The translations under genes and the position numbers were made by a program. Of a stretch of DNA of 42,769 bases, positions 5,946 to 14,291 are shown in pieces (the stretch's first letter is position 1; each line of letters starts with the position of its first letter). The notes under the pieces are model-generated. The model was not told where the DNA came from and searched no databases. It was given only the letters and a program-made list of their open reading frames with translations. Source of the stretch: Anaerolineae bacterium (GTDB lineage: Bacteria; Chloroflexota; Anaerolineae; Epilineales; Epilineaceae). The stretch is from the NCBI GenBank assembly GCA_029262755.1, contig JAJCYU010000237.1:1-42769 (forward strand), given 5' to 3'.

Positions 5946-8687
5946 TCAGGAGCTGAACTCCGAATCGACCCACGACATGTCGCCGCCCTCGTCGTCGTCG
6001 CTCTCGCCGTTCTCGCTCTCGCCGTTCTCGCCGTTCTCGCCGGTGTCGTCGTCGACGTCGTTCTCGTTCTCGCCGTTCTCGACATCGTCATCCTTCCCTA
6101 CTTCGTTCGTAATAGCGCTTGCGCCGGCATCGGCGGTGCTGTTCGCTCCGGCGCGGGGTTCGTCGGTGCGGGGTTTGTCGGCACCGGTCTCGCCGGCGCC
6201 GGATTCGGCGGTGCCAGGTTCGGTAGCGCCGCGTTCGGCTACGGTGGGTGGCGCGTCTGCTATGGCATCCGGGGTCGTCCGTATACGGGCGACCGGCTCC
6301 CAGCCCTCGTCGACCTCAGGGGAGGACGCGCCGGCCATCGCTTCCCAGTCTTCGTCCTGCGCGGGGGGTGTCGCTTCCTCGGCGGCCGGCTGATTCACCA
6401 CGTTGCCCTCGGGCTTCGACGGCTCCTCCGGCGCAGGATCCCAGCTGCGCACCTCCTCCGGGTCCGGGCCGCGGTCCGGCTTGCCCTCGTCGTCCACGAG
6501 GCCCTCGCGCTGCATGCGGTCGAAGAGCGCGCGGGCGCGGCCGTAGCCGAGCTTCAGCCGCCGTTGCAGTAGTGATGCGCTCACGCGGGACACCGTCAGG
6601 GCGACGGCAACCGCCTCCTCGTAGAGCGCTTCTTCGGGATCATCGGGCGGGATCAGATCGTCCCACGGTGGCAATCGGGGCGGGGGCGCCCACGGGGAGT
6701 CCTTCCAGAATGCGATGAGCCGTTCCAGCTCGCCGTCGCTGACGAACGCGCCTTGCAGACGGCGAGCGTTGGGAGCGTCCGGCGGCTGGAAGAGCATGTC
6801 GCCGCTGCCGAGCAAGGCTTCTGCGCCCGGTCGGTCGAGGATCACGCGCGAGTCCGTGGAGCTCGAAACCGCGAAAGCGATGCGCGCCGGGAAGTTCGCC
6901 TTGATCAGACCCGTGATCACGTCCGTCGATGGACGCTGCGTGGCCACGATCAGGTGGATGCCCGTGGCGCGGGCCAGCTGCGCCAGACGCGTCAACAAGG
7001 GCTCCGTTTCCCCGGGCGCTTGCAGCATGAGATCGGCCAGCTCGTCGATGACCACCACGATGCGCGGCAGCGCGGGCTCGCCGGTGGGCAGCTTGCGATT
7101 GTAGGTCTTCAGGTCGCGCGCGCCGCGCTCTGCGAAGGCCTTGTAGCGGCGGTCCATCTCCGCCGCCGCCCAGCGCAAAGCGCCTACGACCTCCACGACG
7201 TCTGTCACCACGGGCGCAACCAGATGCGGCAGGCGCTTGAACTGCGAGAGCTCCACCCGCTTCGGATCCACGAGCACCAAGCGCAGCATATCGGGCGTGT
7301 TCTGGAAGAGCAGGCTGGCCAGGATCGTGTTGAGGCAGACGCTCTTGCCGCTGCCCGTTGCCCCTGCAATCAACAGATGCGGCATCTTCGCCAGGTCGGC
7401 CGCGGCTACACCGCCGGAGACGTCCCGCCCGAGAGCCAACGTCAGCCCGCTCTTGGCGGCCGACGCACGGAAGCGCCGATCGCGCAGCAACCCGGCCAGA
7501 CCGACCGCGGCTGTCTCCGGATTGGGGATCTCGATGCCCACCATGGCTTTGCCGGGGACGGGCGCCTCGATGCGAATCGAGGGTGCGGAAAGGGCCAACG
7601 CCAGATCGTCGCGCAACGCGGTGATCCGCGCGACCTTGACGCGCCGGGTCTCGCCGGCGCGCTCGAACGTGCCCGGCACGAGCCCAAACCGCGTGACGGT
7701 GGGCCCGTGCTCGATCTCGACTACTTGGGTGGGCACGCCGAAGCCCTCGAGCGTCTGCTCGATGCGCTCAGCGATCGCGCGCAAGCCCTCGCTATCGAGC
7801 GCGCCGACCTCGTCCTCGCCCAGGAGCGCGATCTCCGGCAGCGCCGTTGCACGCCCGACGCGGCGTGCGGTGGACGCACGGCCGCGCGCCAGACGTAGGG
7901 GAGGCGCGTGTCCGGGCGCAAGCGAGGGTCGGGCGGGCAGCGCCGGCGCGGGAGCATCGCTTGTCGCGGAATCCGTGGGGGCGCCGGGCTGAGGCGCCTG
8001 GCTCTGTGCCTGCCCACCGGATTCCGCGGCGCCGGGTCGGGTACCGGCGTTGCGCGCGAGCAACTCCTGCGCCCGCACCGCGCGGCCGCCCGCTTGATCC
8101 GCCGCCGGCGCATGCGTGCCGGAACCTCTCGGACTGCGCGCCCGGGCAGAAGCGGTGGTTGGCATGTCCTGGCGCGCCCCGCCGTCTTCGCCCTGCGGAT
8201 CGCCTGAGCCGGCCGGCTCGTCCAACGCTGTCGCCACGGATTCGAACCAGGCGGCCAGCCGGTCCGTCCCGATGCGGAAGGTCAGCAGTGCGCCCACGAT
8301 ACCGGCCGTTGCCCACACGACCACGGCACCGAATGCGCCCACCGCCTGCCGGGAAGACTCGGCCAGTGCCCAACCCACCCGTCCGCCGGCATCGAGTGAC
8401 AGGGCGAGCAAGGCTACGGCGCCCACCACGACGACCTCCACCGCGAGCGCTCGCCCCCACGGCAAGCGCCATGGATCCTGATTCCCCTGTGCGAGCCAAA
8501 CGCCGAGCCACGCGCCGACCACCAACAACCCCGCAGCCAGCGGAGCCTGCAACCACCCAAAGAGCAAGCTCCAGCCCGCCGCCAAGGGCGCGAGCAACGC
8601 GGCACCGGCCATGCCGAGCAAGGGCAGCCCGCCCGTCAGAACCAGGAGCGCGCACAAGCCCCAGAGGAGGCGCGTCGCGCCTCTCAC
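5946..8687 (-). CDS. ftsK: FtsK/SpoIIIE-family DNA translocase with acidic C-terminal tail
   Basis: 913 residues from a GTG start. Four or so membrane segments lie within the first ~170 residues and are followed by a Pro/Ala/Ser-rich linker (~190-290). The motor domain has Walker A GATGSGKS near 446 and Walker B VVVIDELADLM near 546. The winged-helix gamma domain (ALTVSRVSASLLQRRLKLGY...LVDDEGKPDRG) ends near 740. FtsK hexamers pump chromosomal DNA at the division septum, and the gamma domain reads polar guide sequences. Unusually, ~170 residues follow gamma: a Pro/Glu/Ala-rich part, then a low-complexity tail made of Asn, Gly, Glu, Ser and Asp. The family normally ends at gamma. No good ribosome-binding site precedes the GTG, so the start is the least certain part. 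Confidence 0.95.
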   Translation of the reverse strand: MRGATRLLWGLCALLVLTGGLPLLGMAGAALLAPLAAGWSLLFGWLQAPLAAGLLVVGAWLGVWLAQGNQDPWRLPWGRALAVEVVVVGAVALLALSLDAGGRVGWALAESSRQAVGAFGAVVVWATAGIVGALLTFRIGTDRLAAWFESVATALDEPAGSGDPQGEDGGARQDMPTTASARARSPRGSGTHAPAADQAGGRAVRAQELLARNAGTRPGAAESGGQAQSQAPQPGAPTDSATSDAPAPALPARPSLAPGHAPPLRLARGRASTARRVGRATALPEIALLGEDEVGALDSEGLRAIAERIEQTLEGFGVPTQVVEIEHGPTVTRFGLVPGTFERAGETRRVKVARITALRDDLALALSAPSIRIEAPVPGKAMVGIEIPNPETAAVGLAGLLRDRRFRASAAKSGLTLALGRDVSGGVAAADLAKMPHLLIAGATGSGKSVCLNTILASLLFQNTPDMLRLVLVDPKRVELSQFKRLPHLVAPVVTDVVEVVGALRWAAAEMDRRYKAFAERGARDLKTYNRKLPTGEPALPRIVVVIDELADLMLQAPGETEPLLTRLAQLARATGIHLIVATQRPSTDVITGLIKANFPARIAFAVSSSTDSRVILDRPGAEALLGSGDMLFQPPDAPNARRLQGAFVSDGELERLIAFWKDSPWAPPPRLPPWDDLIPPDDPEEALYEEAVAVALTVSRVSASLLQRRLKLGYGRARALFDRMQREGLVDDEGKPDRGPDPEEVRSWDPAPEEPSKPEGNVVNQPAAEEATPPAQDEDWEAMAGASSPEVDEGWEPVARIRTTPDAIADAPPTVAERGATEPGTAESGAGETGADKPRTDEPRAGANSTADAGASAITNEVGKDDDVENGENENDVDDDTGENGENGESENGESDDDEGGDMSWVDSEFSS
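5981..6090 (-). repeat. Low-complexity 9-bp repeats coding the acidic FtsK tail
   Basis: On the plus strand this stretch is a run of CTCGCCGTT-like 9-mers mixed with TCGTCGTCG. On the coding strand it gives repeated ENG/ENE, GES and DDD triplets of the FtsK C-terminus. Such runs can change length by slippage without breaking the frame. Confidence 0.7.
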
Positions 8688-9111
8688 GCGGGCACTCGCT
8701 GCACGGCCGGTGCGACGGCCGTGCGAGCAGCGTGGGTCGCGCCGGTCGCAGGAGCAGCGTGGTTCGGGCGAGCAGCGTGGGTCGCGCCGGCCGTACGAGA
8801 AGCGCCGGTCGCACGACCAGCGCCGGCCGCGCCGATCCCGCCGCGCTCGCTGCCGGCATGGCGACCGTGAGGCGACGGTCGATCACACAGCACGGGCTCC
8901 GATCGTGGCCACGCGCGCAGAAGTGACGTCCGCCCTTGGCCGCACAGGCCCGTGGGGCCTGAGGGGCCCGTGGTGGCGGGCAGGGATTGATCAGCGTGCG
9001 CGTTGACCCGCGATCCGATCAAGGGTGACATGGAGCGACCAGGGTGATCCTCCGAGTTGCTACGGACGGCCAATGCATGCGCTCGATGGTACACCGGGCC
9101 TGCTACCCCCG
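8688..9111. other. Gap between ftsK and the NuoN-like gene, no gene supported
   Basis: The 424-bp space holds the 45-bp repeat (8725-8833) and a short inverted repeat near 8945-8962 (CAGGCC-N5-GGCCTG), which is a weak candidate for the end of the upstream transcript. The open frames across it have unlikely Arg/Ala/Pro-rich composition and no family resemblance. No tRNA or clear promoter was seen. Confidence 0.5.
8725..8833. repeat. Degenerate 45-bp tandem repeat upstream of ftsK
   Basis: Units begin GAGCAGCGT or close variants at 8725, 8752, 8770, 8797 and 8815. The spacing is 27, 18, 27 and 18 bp, giving a 45-bp super-unit present twice plus a third partial copy. It is 40 bp or more upstream of the ftsK GTG and I cannot assign it to a gene. 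It keeps a multiple-of-nine structure, so overlapping frames read ARPTLLAR-like repeats. Confidence 0.6.
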
Positions 9112-10725
9112 TCAGTCGAGCAGGAAGAACATGCGGGCGAGCGCTCGGTCGAAGGGCCCTGCGAGCCATTGGGGTGCGAATCCTGCCGCCACCAGGAGAC
9201 CCAGGAGCACCCAGACCGCCCGCTGCGCGCCGAGGTCGACGTCGGCCGGCGCGTCTTCGGGCGGCACGTCTTCGGCCGGCGCGGTGATTTGGTCCGCGCC
9301 CGTGCCGGCGGCGGTGTCCTTGGGATGGGCGCTACGCGCGGTAGCGGTCGAATCCTCCGCAGGACCGTCTCCTGCCATCGACTCCGGCGCAGGACCACGT
9401 TCGGCGACGCGATCCGGATCGTGTTCGGCGTGCGCGGCTGACGGGGCGCGCGCATCGGAACCATCCGCTTCGACCGCAGCATCGTTGCCACTTGCGGTGC
9501 CGGCGGCGCCGTCGGGCGCTGCTTCGGCGGACTCGATTCCGGCCAGGGGATCGCGCCAGCGGCGAAGGGCCGTGGCGAACAGCAGCCCGCTCGCGGCAAG
9601 GATGGCAAGGGGCACCCATTGCTTGCCGGGCAGCGGCGGCAGCTCGTCGGACGTTTCGAGTAGACGCCGCAGGACCAGCCACAGGCCGGGGAAGCCGGCC
9701 AAACCGGGGGTGCCGGCCAATGCCATGGTTGCGCCGGCCACCGCGATCCGTCGTTGGGTTCCCGACACGCGGGGCGCGACGGCCAGCAACAAGATGGCGA
9801 GGACGCGCGCGAAGAGCAGTAGGGTCACGCCGACCGCAGCAGCGCGCGACTGCGTGCCAAGGCCCACCATCATCATCCCGCTGTGAGCGACCAAGGCATA
9901 CACGAGCCAGTCATCCGGGTCCTGGCGCCGGGCGGAGACCGCGAGCCAGCCGCCGACCAGGGCGGAGAACGCGCCGCCTAGGATCAGGGGTGCGCCCGCC
10001 TGTGCCGTCAGCCAAGGGTGTTCTTCGAAGGTGCGTAGCAGCAGCACGAAACCGGCTGTCTGAACGATGCCGGTGACCCCGAGCAGCATCTCCCGCGGCG
10101 CGCCGCTTGCCACGCTGATCGTCCAGGCGTGTAGGGGCAGCAGGCCGAGCACGAGGGCGAAGCCCGGCACCGCGAGCGCCAACACGATGCGTTCGAGTTC
10201 GGGTGTAGACACGGTGCGTTGCGCGGCCAACCGGTAGGCCGGCAACAACAAGGGGACCGCGAGGGCCAACAAGGCCGTGTAGCGCAGCACCGCACCGGAG
10301 GAGGCACGACGTTCCTCCGGAGGCAGACCGAAGGCCCACAACATGCCGGCTGCGACGAAGCCGAGCAGGGCGAGCGGCAGCGCGCTGACCAGCAGCGATA
10401 GCACCAGCCCACCTAGAGATAGCCAGGCGACGGGCAGCCAATGCCCGATCACCGATGCGGACCGGCCATTGAGCGCCATCACCCAACCGAGCATGACCAA
10501 CGCGAGCAGCTGGATGCCCATCTGCGCGATGGGCGACATGCGTAGGGAGCGTCCGGCGAGCAAGGGCAACTCGACGTCCGTGACCGCGATGGAGGCGAGC
10601 ACGACGAGCGCTAGGGCCGCGATTGTGGAGAGCGGCAAGCCCCGCCTCGGTCCGAAGCGCGCGCACGCGGCGGAAACCGCGACGGGCAGAATGACGATGG
10701 CCGCGAGGACCGCCAGGCCGATCAT
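9112..10725 (-). CDS. NuoN/MrpD-like proton-translocating membrane subunit, divergent
   Basis: 537 residues, strongly hydrophobic, with about 12-14 membrane segments. It belongs to the complex I/Mrp antiporter-like family: LGLLPLHAWTISVASGAP matches the conserved TM7 region, and WLVYALVAHSGMMMVGLG matches the AYSSIAHxGY region. At the position where active subunits carry Lys (five residues before the Pro of PLHAW) this protein appears to have Val. Near the C-terminus a ~110-residue Ala/Asp/Glu/Pro-rich loop precedes a last membrane helix (AVWVLLGLLVAAGFAPQWL). The ATG at 10725 overlaps the stop of the upstream gene (ATGA), so the two are probably translationally coupled and form one complex. 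Substrate or partner unknown; no other complex I genes are in the window. Confidence 0.85.
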   Translation of the reverse strand: MIGLAVLAAIVILPVAVSAACARFGPRRGLPLSTIAALALVVLASIAVTDVELPLLAGRSLRMSPIAQMGIQLLALVMLGWVMALNGRSASVIGHWLPVAWLSLGGLVLSLLVSALPLALLGFVAAGMLWAFGLPPEERRASSGAVLRYTALLALAVPLLLPAYRLAAQRTVSTPELERIVLALAVPGFALVLGLLPLHAWTISVASGAPREMLLGVTGIVQTAGFVLLLRTFEEHPWLTAQAGAPLILGGAFSALVGGWLAVSARRQDPDDWLVYALVAHSGMMMVGLGTQSRAAAVGVTLLLFARVLAILLLAVAPRVSGTQRRIAVAGATMALAGTPGLAGFPGLWLVLRRLLETSDELPPLPGKQWVPLAILAASGLLFATALRRWRDPLAGIESAEAAPDGAAGTASGNDAAVEADGSDARAPSAAHAEHDPDRVAERGPAPESMAGDGPAEDSTATARSAHPKDTAAGTGADQITAPAEDVPPEDAPADVDLGAQRAVWVLLGLLVAAGFAPQWLAGPFDRALARMFFLLD

Positions 10726-13142
10726 GGCACCTCCGGCTGCACGTCGGGCATGGCTTCGGCTGGGTCGTCCCCAGTGCTCGAGCCGCTGCTGACCACCACG
10801 GTTGGGCTGCTGCCGACAAACGCGGAGGCGACCACGGCGAACAGCAGCTGGACGACGGCGAGCACTCCGGTGACGAGCAGTCCGGCATCGACGAGGCCGT
10901 AGATCGCCTCGAAGCCGGTCAGGGACAGGAGCACGCCGGCCGAGAGCTCAAGAACACCCCGCGCGAACAGCACGGCGAGCAGCCCTCCCATGAGGAGCAC
11001 GATGGCCGGTGCAAGCTCGCGTCCGGCCAGGCCCGCAATATGGGTGGATTGGGGCATGCCGATGGCCACGCTGACGGCCATGGCCAGGGCGAGCACGAGC
11101 GTGAGCCGCTCGCCGTGGCGCTCTGCCAGCGCGGCGTTGGGGGCGAGCCCCCGCGCACGCAGGGCGCGCAGGCGCCGCGCCGCTTCGGCCAGCCGTCGAT
11201 CGACCGGCGCCTGCATCACGCTGATGGCCAACATGCCCGCAGCGAGCACGCCGACGAGCAGCTGCACGGCGGCCACAAAGATGGGGGCGCCGGAGAGAGC
11301 AAGGTGGAGCGCAGCCACCACATGGCCGAGCACGATCGCCCCAAGCGTCCACAGCCGGGCACGCATCAGGAGCAGCGCGCCGGTCGCGAGCGCGGCCAGC
11401 ACGATCAGCGGCCACGCGCCAATGGCCGGCCACGATCCGCCCGCCTGTGCCGGCGGCCCGAGCAACGCGGCAGCGAGCACGGCGGCGCCGAGGAGCGTGA
11501 TCGCCATGGCCCTGCGCCCCTCGACAAGCCCCGAGCGCAGTTGGGCTACGGCGCCGATTCGCAGCGTCGCCTGCAGCAGCAATTCGAATGCAGGTGCGAT
11601 CGTGAGCCCGGCACGCAGGACGCGCGGCACGGCGGTGCGGCGGGCGATGATCCGTCGCAGGGCCCAGCCAACCAAGGGCGCGATGCCGATCAACAGCAGT
11701 CGGAGCAGAACCTCGCCGACGGGACGAAGGGCATCGAGCCCCGACGCGGCGTCCTCACCAAACGGAAGCACGAGCCCGGACGCGAGCAGGCCGAGCGGGT
11801 GGGGCAACCGGCTGGCCCCGGTAGCCTGTGCGATCCAACTGATCGCGGGAAAGCCGATGCCCAACGCAAGCTCGGCCACCGCAACGCCGAGCAGCAGACC
11901 CGCCAGGGCCTTGCCGGCGCGGCGCGGCGCGGGAGCAGGCCGCCATTGCGGGCGCGCGGGCGCGGCCAGCAGCGCGGCGCCGACGACGGCGACGGCCAAC
12001 GCGGCGAGCGCCGAACGCTGACCGCGGGCGAGCAGGTTGTCGTAGAGCAGCCACCGCGCGCAGAAGCCCAACGTGGGCGGAATGCCCACGAGCGCCGCCG
12101 CAGTGAGGCGCGAGGCGAGCCGCCCGGTCTGTTGCCCGGCCAGTCCCTCTGCGCCGTGACGCACGATGCCGTTGAGTACCTGTGCAACGAGGAGCGTCAC
12201 TGCGATCGCACGCCCGATCGGATCGTTCAGGCTGAGGGCCAAGAGCACGAGACCCGCTTGCGCGGTGGTGGTCCACTCCAGGGAGCGGCTCCGATCCTTG
12301 GCCAGGAAGGCATGGGCGGCGCCGAACGCTACTGCGACCATGCCGGCGACCAGGGTCGCGCGATCGATGCCGGCGCCGCGGCGCAAGCCTTCTCCCGCAA
12401 CGAACGCCAGGTGGAGGCCCGCGATCGTAGCGGGCAGGCGGACGCCGAGAGCACGCCACGGACGGCCCTCACCACAACGGGGGACCGACCACGAGAGCGG
12501 ATACAGGCCGGCGCGGACGGCGCCGGCTGCCACGAGGTAGGCGCGTCCCGCACCGGTCAGCCCTGCCAGCGCAAGGAACAGCCCGATTTGCCCACCGAGC
12601 AGAGAGCGACGTCCCCCCTTTGCCGGCCCAGCAAGGGCAAGGTCGAACACGATCCACGCCAGCGCGAGGCCGAGCGGGGACCGGGACGCGGCGACGAACA
12701 ATGCGGCTGCGGCGGAGACGGCCAACGATGCGCGCAAGCCCCCTTCGCGGTTCGCCTCCTGTGGAGCGCGATCCGTGGCAACCGCGTCGTCCGAATCGTA
12801 CGCAAGCACGCTCTCCGCGACAGGGCCTTCGCCGATGCCGCGCAAAACCGCGACGAGCGCAGAGAGGCCAATGAGAAACAGGCACAAGGCGCTCAGGGCA
12901 TCGACACGCAGCTCTGGGCGCGCGTCAAAGACCGCACCCGACCACGGAGAGAGCGGCAACACGGCGCTCTCGCCTCCGCCCAACACCAGGGCGATGCCGA
13001 GAGCCGCCGCGCTCGCGACGGCGAGCAACGCGGCAACGGCCGGAGCCGCCACGCGCCAGCGGCGCGGCAAACGCGCGACAAGGCGAGGCCAAGATCCGAG
13101 AAACAGCAGGGCCGCCGGCGCGGCGGTCAAGGCGGCGAGCAT
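10722..13142 (-). CDS. MrpA/NuoL-like antiporter subunit fused to MbhD-like and NuoK/MrpC-like regions
   Basis: 806 residues from ATG 13142, with over 20 membrane segments. The N-terminal ~500 residues follow the NuoL/M/HyfB pattern: RVDALSALCLFLIGLSAL early, AVRAGLYPLSW at the TM7 site, AKDRSRSLEWTTTAQAG, and AALVGIPPTLGF. Around 600-660, ARLWTLGAIVLGHVVAAL... and the LSGAPIFVAAVQLLVGVL stretch resemble the MbhD/DUF4040 region of MrpA. The last ~110 residues resemble NuoK/MrpC. This reading of the C-terminal parts is by eye. The usual TM7 Lys appears to be Arg. The start is favoured because a longer frame would overlap the preceding gene, and a TGCTACAAT element sits 8 nt upstream, suggesting a leaderless message. 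It is coupled to the next gene by an ATGA overlap. Confidence 0.85.
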   Translation of the reverse strand: MLAALTAAPAALLFLGSWPRLVARLPRRWRVAAPAVAALLAVASAAALGIALVLGGGESAVLPLSPWSGAVFDARPELRVDALSALCLFLIGLSALVAVLRGIGEGPVAESVLAYDSDDAVATDRAPQEANREGGLRASLAVSAAAALFVAASRSPLGLALAWIVFDLALAGPAKGGRRSLLGGQIGLFLALAGLTGAGRAYLVAAGAVRAGLYPLSWSVPRCGEGRPWRALGVRLPATIAGLHLAFVAGEGLRRGAGIDRATLVAGMVAVAFGAAHAFLAKDRSRSLEWTTTAQAGLVLLALSLNDPIGRAIAVTLLVAQVLNGIVRHGAEGLAGQQTGRLASRLTAAALVGIPPTLGFCARWLLYDNLLARGQRSALAALAVAVVGAALLAAPARPQWRPAPAPRRAGKALAGLLLGVAVAELALGIGFPAISWIAQATGASRLPHPLGLLASGLVLPFGEDAASGLDALRPVGEVLLRLLLIGIAPLVGWALRRIIARRTAVPRVLRAGLTIAPAFELLLQATLRIGAVAQLRSGLVEGRRAMAITLLGAAVLAAALLGPPAQAGGSWPAIGAWPLIVLAALATGALLLMRARLWTLGAIVLGHVVAALHLALSGAPIFVAAVQLLVGVLAAGMLAISVMQAPVDRRLAEAARRLRALRARGLAPNAALAERHGERLTLVLALAMAVSVAIGMPQSTHIAGLAGRELAPAIVLLMGGLLAVLFARGVLELSAGVLLSLTGFEAIYGLVDAGLLVTGVLAVVQLLFAVVASAFVGSSPTVVVSSGSSTGDDPAEAMPDVQPEVP

Positions 13143-13150
13143 GGCGGCGG

Positions 13151-13159
13151 ATTGTAGCA
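13151..13159 (-). promoter_or_regulatory. Extended -10 (TGCTACAAT) for the antiporter gene pair
   Basis: TGCTACAAT reads on the minus strand with 8 nt to the ATG at 13142, the same spacing as at the divergent start codons near position 445. Transcription would begin at or next to the start codon. It lies in the 40-bp gap after the dockerin-protein gene, so the pair may have its own promoter as well as read-through. Confidence 0.4.
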
Positions 13160-13182
13160 GCCCCCGCGCCGGCGGGCGTGGG

Positions 13183-14208
13183 TCAGCGGGTGCGGTTGGC
13201 CCACAAGAGGCGCAGGTCGGCCGACGATACGGTCCCGTCACCGTCGAGATCCGCGCCCCATCCACCGCCCACGGACTTGCGCCTGCGCAGCCACGTCCAT
13301 GCGTCGCGCGTGCCGATCCGTTCATCCCCGTCGAGATCACCGGCACGCAACGGGGTGACGCCGCCTGCGGAGAAATCGACGATCGCCACCCCGCTTCCGA
13401 GCTCGACGCCGAGCGCGCGTGCGGGCAAGAAGCCCGGCACGCGAAGCGTCACGTCGAATCGCCCGGAGAGTCCCGGCGGCAAACGCAGCGGGGGCGCGAT
13501 GCCGTCCGGCTCCGTATGGCCGATCAACGGCACGAGCGGCCGGCCGGGTTGCTCAAGCGCCACGGTGAACGCCGTCTGGTGAACGCGGCGCGTTCCGAGG
13601 CGCAGCACGACTGCCAAACCAGGTTCCGTGGCGCCTGCGACCAAACGGGCGTCCGCCTCGTTGCGTAGGGCCGCCCGCTCTTCGTCGGTCGCATCGTCCG
13701 TTCCTTCGACCAGCGCCGGGCGCACATCATCCGCGCCGGCACCCGCCGTCCCGGCGTACGCTCCCGTGAACGCGTTCGCTCCTTCCGCTTCGAACACTCC
13801 GCGCCCATTCTCTGCCGCCGCGCGATGCGCCCTGCCCTCGCGTAGGAGCGCGATCCCCGCCAAAGCCACGAACGCGGCGAGCACGGCGCGACCCACCCAA
13901 CGACGAAGCGTGGACTGGATCGCCGCTGCATGCCCATAGACGGATGTGCGGTCGGCAACGAACAGCGACGAGAGCAGCCAGATAGCGCGGCGCGCCCACC
14001 GCGGATCCGCCGGACGGTCCGAACTCTCCTCCGGCCATGGGTCGATCCATGACTGAGACCGTCTCTCGGATCGACGATCGGCTGGTCGATGGGAAGGACC
14101 GTCGAAAGGACCATCGGTCCACGATTCGGCTCGCTGGGCAGTTGGGCGAACGGCCCATCGTTCGGGTCGCCCGGCATCGCTGCGATCGGGTGGACGGGCG
14201 GGAGCCAT
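13183..14208 (-). CDS. Membrane-anchored protein with C-terminal dockerin-like module
   Basis: 341 residues. The first ~100 are hydrophilic, rich in Arg, Asp, Ser and Pro. One membrane segment follows (VLAAFVALAGIALL, ~110-125), so the rest probably faces outside. A Gly/Ala/Asp-rich linker leads to a beta-rich domain (~200-280) resembling the carboxypeptidase-regulatory-like domains that precede dockerins. The C-terminus has two calcium-loop motifs, DLDGDERIGTRDA and DLDGDGTVSSADL, spaced as in type I dockerins. Dockerins bind cohesins, and a cohesin-like domain is encoded in this window at the end of the second giant gene. ATG 14208 has AAGGAG 9 nt upstream. A promoter with an embedded LexA-type palindrome lies 55-85 bp upstream. 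The membrane anchoring and docking role are inferred. Confidence 0.82.
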   Translation of the reverse strand: MAPARPPDRSDAGRPERWAVRPTAQRAESWTDGPFDGPSHRPADRRSERRSQSWIDPWPEESSDRPADPRWARRAIWLLSSLFVADRTSVYGHAAAIQSTLRRWVGRAVLAAFVALAGIALLREGRAHRAAAENGRGVFEAEGANAFTGAYAGTAGAGADDVRPALVEGTDDATDEERAALRNEADARLVAGATEPGLAVVLRLGTRRVHQTAFTVALEQPGRPLVPLIGHTEPDGIAPPLRLPPGLSGRFDVTLRVPGFLPARALGVELGSGVAIVDFSAGGVTPLRAGDLDGDERIGTRDAWTWLRRRKSVGGGWGADLDGDGTVSSADLRLLWANRTR

Positions 14209-14262
14209 GGTGGCGCGCTCCTTGCGGGATTCGGCGCGGTGGTGGTCGGGTCAGACGAACCG

Positions 14263-14291
14263 AGTATAGAACATCTGTTCTGCTCTCGCAA
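14263..14291 (-). promoter_or_regulatory. Sigma70-like promoter of the dockerin-protein gene
   Basis: On the minus strand TTGCGA (14291-14286) and TATACT (14268-14263) are 17 nt apart. The -10 is 55 nt from the ATG at 14208. The match is four of six at -35 and five of six at -10. Confidence 0.5.
14268..14281. promoter_or_regulatory. LexA-like palindrome inside the promoter spacer
   Basis: The 14-mer AGAACATCTGTTCT has perfect 6-bp arms and contains GAAC-N4-GTTC, the core of LexA operators known from Gram-positive bacteria. It overlaps the spacer between the -35 and -10 boxes of the minus-strand promoter, an ideal repressor position. Chance occurrence is possible. Confidence 0.35.

Noticed and set aside
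7792-8886. Minus frame with ARPTLLAR-like repeats and its plus counterparts
   Set aside because: Out of frame with ftsK, and the repeats come from the 45-bp DNA repeat; no family match.
11040-13157. 705-codon open frame on plus
   Set aside because: It is antisense to the MrpA/NuoL-like gene, with Arg/Gly/Gln-rich nonsense composition, while the minus strand encodes clear membrane segments.
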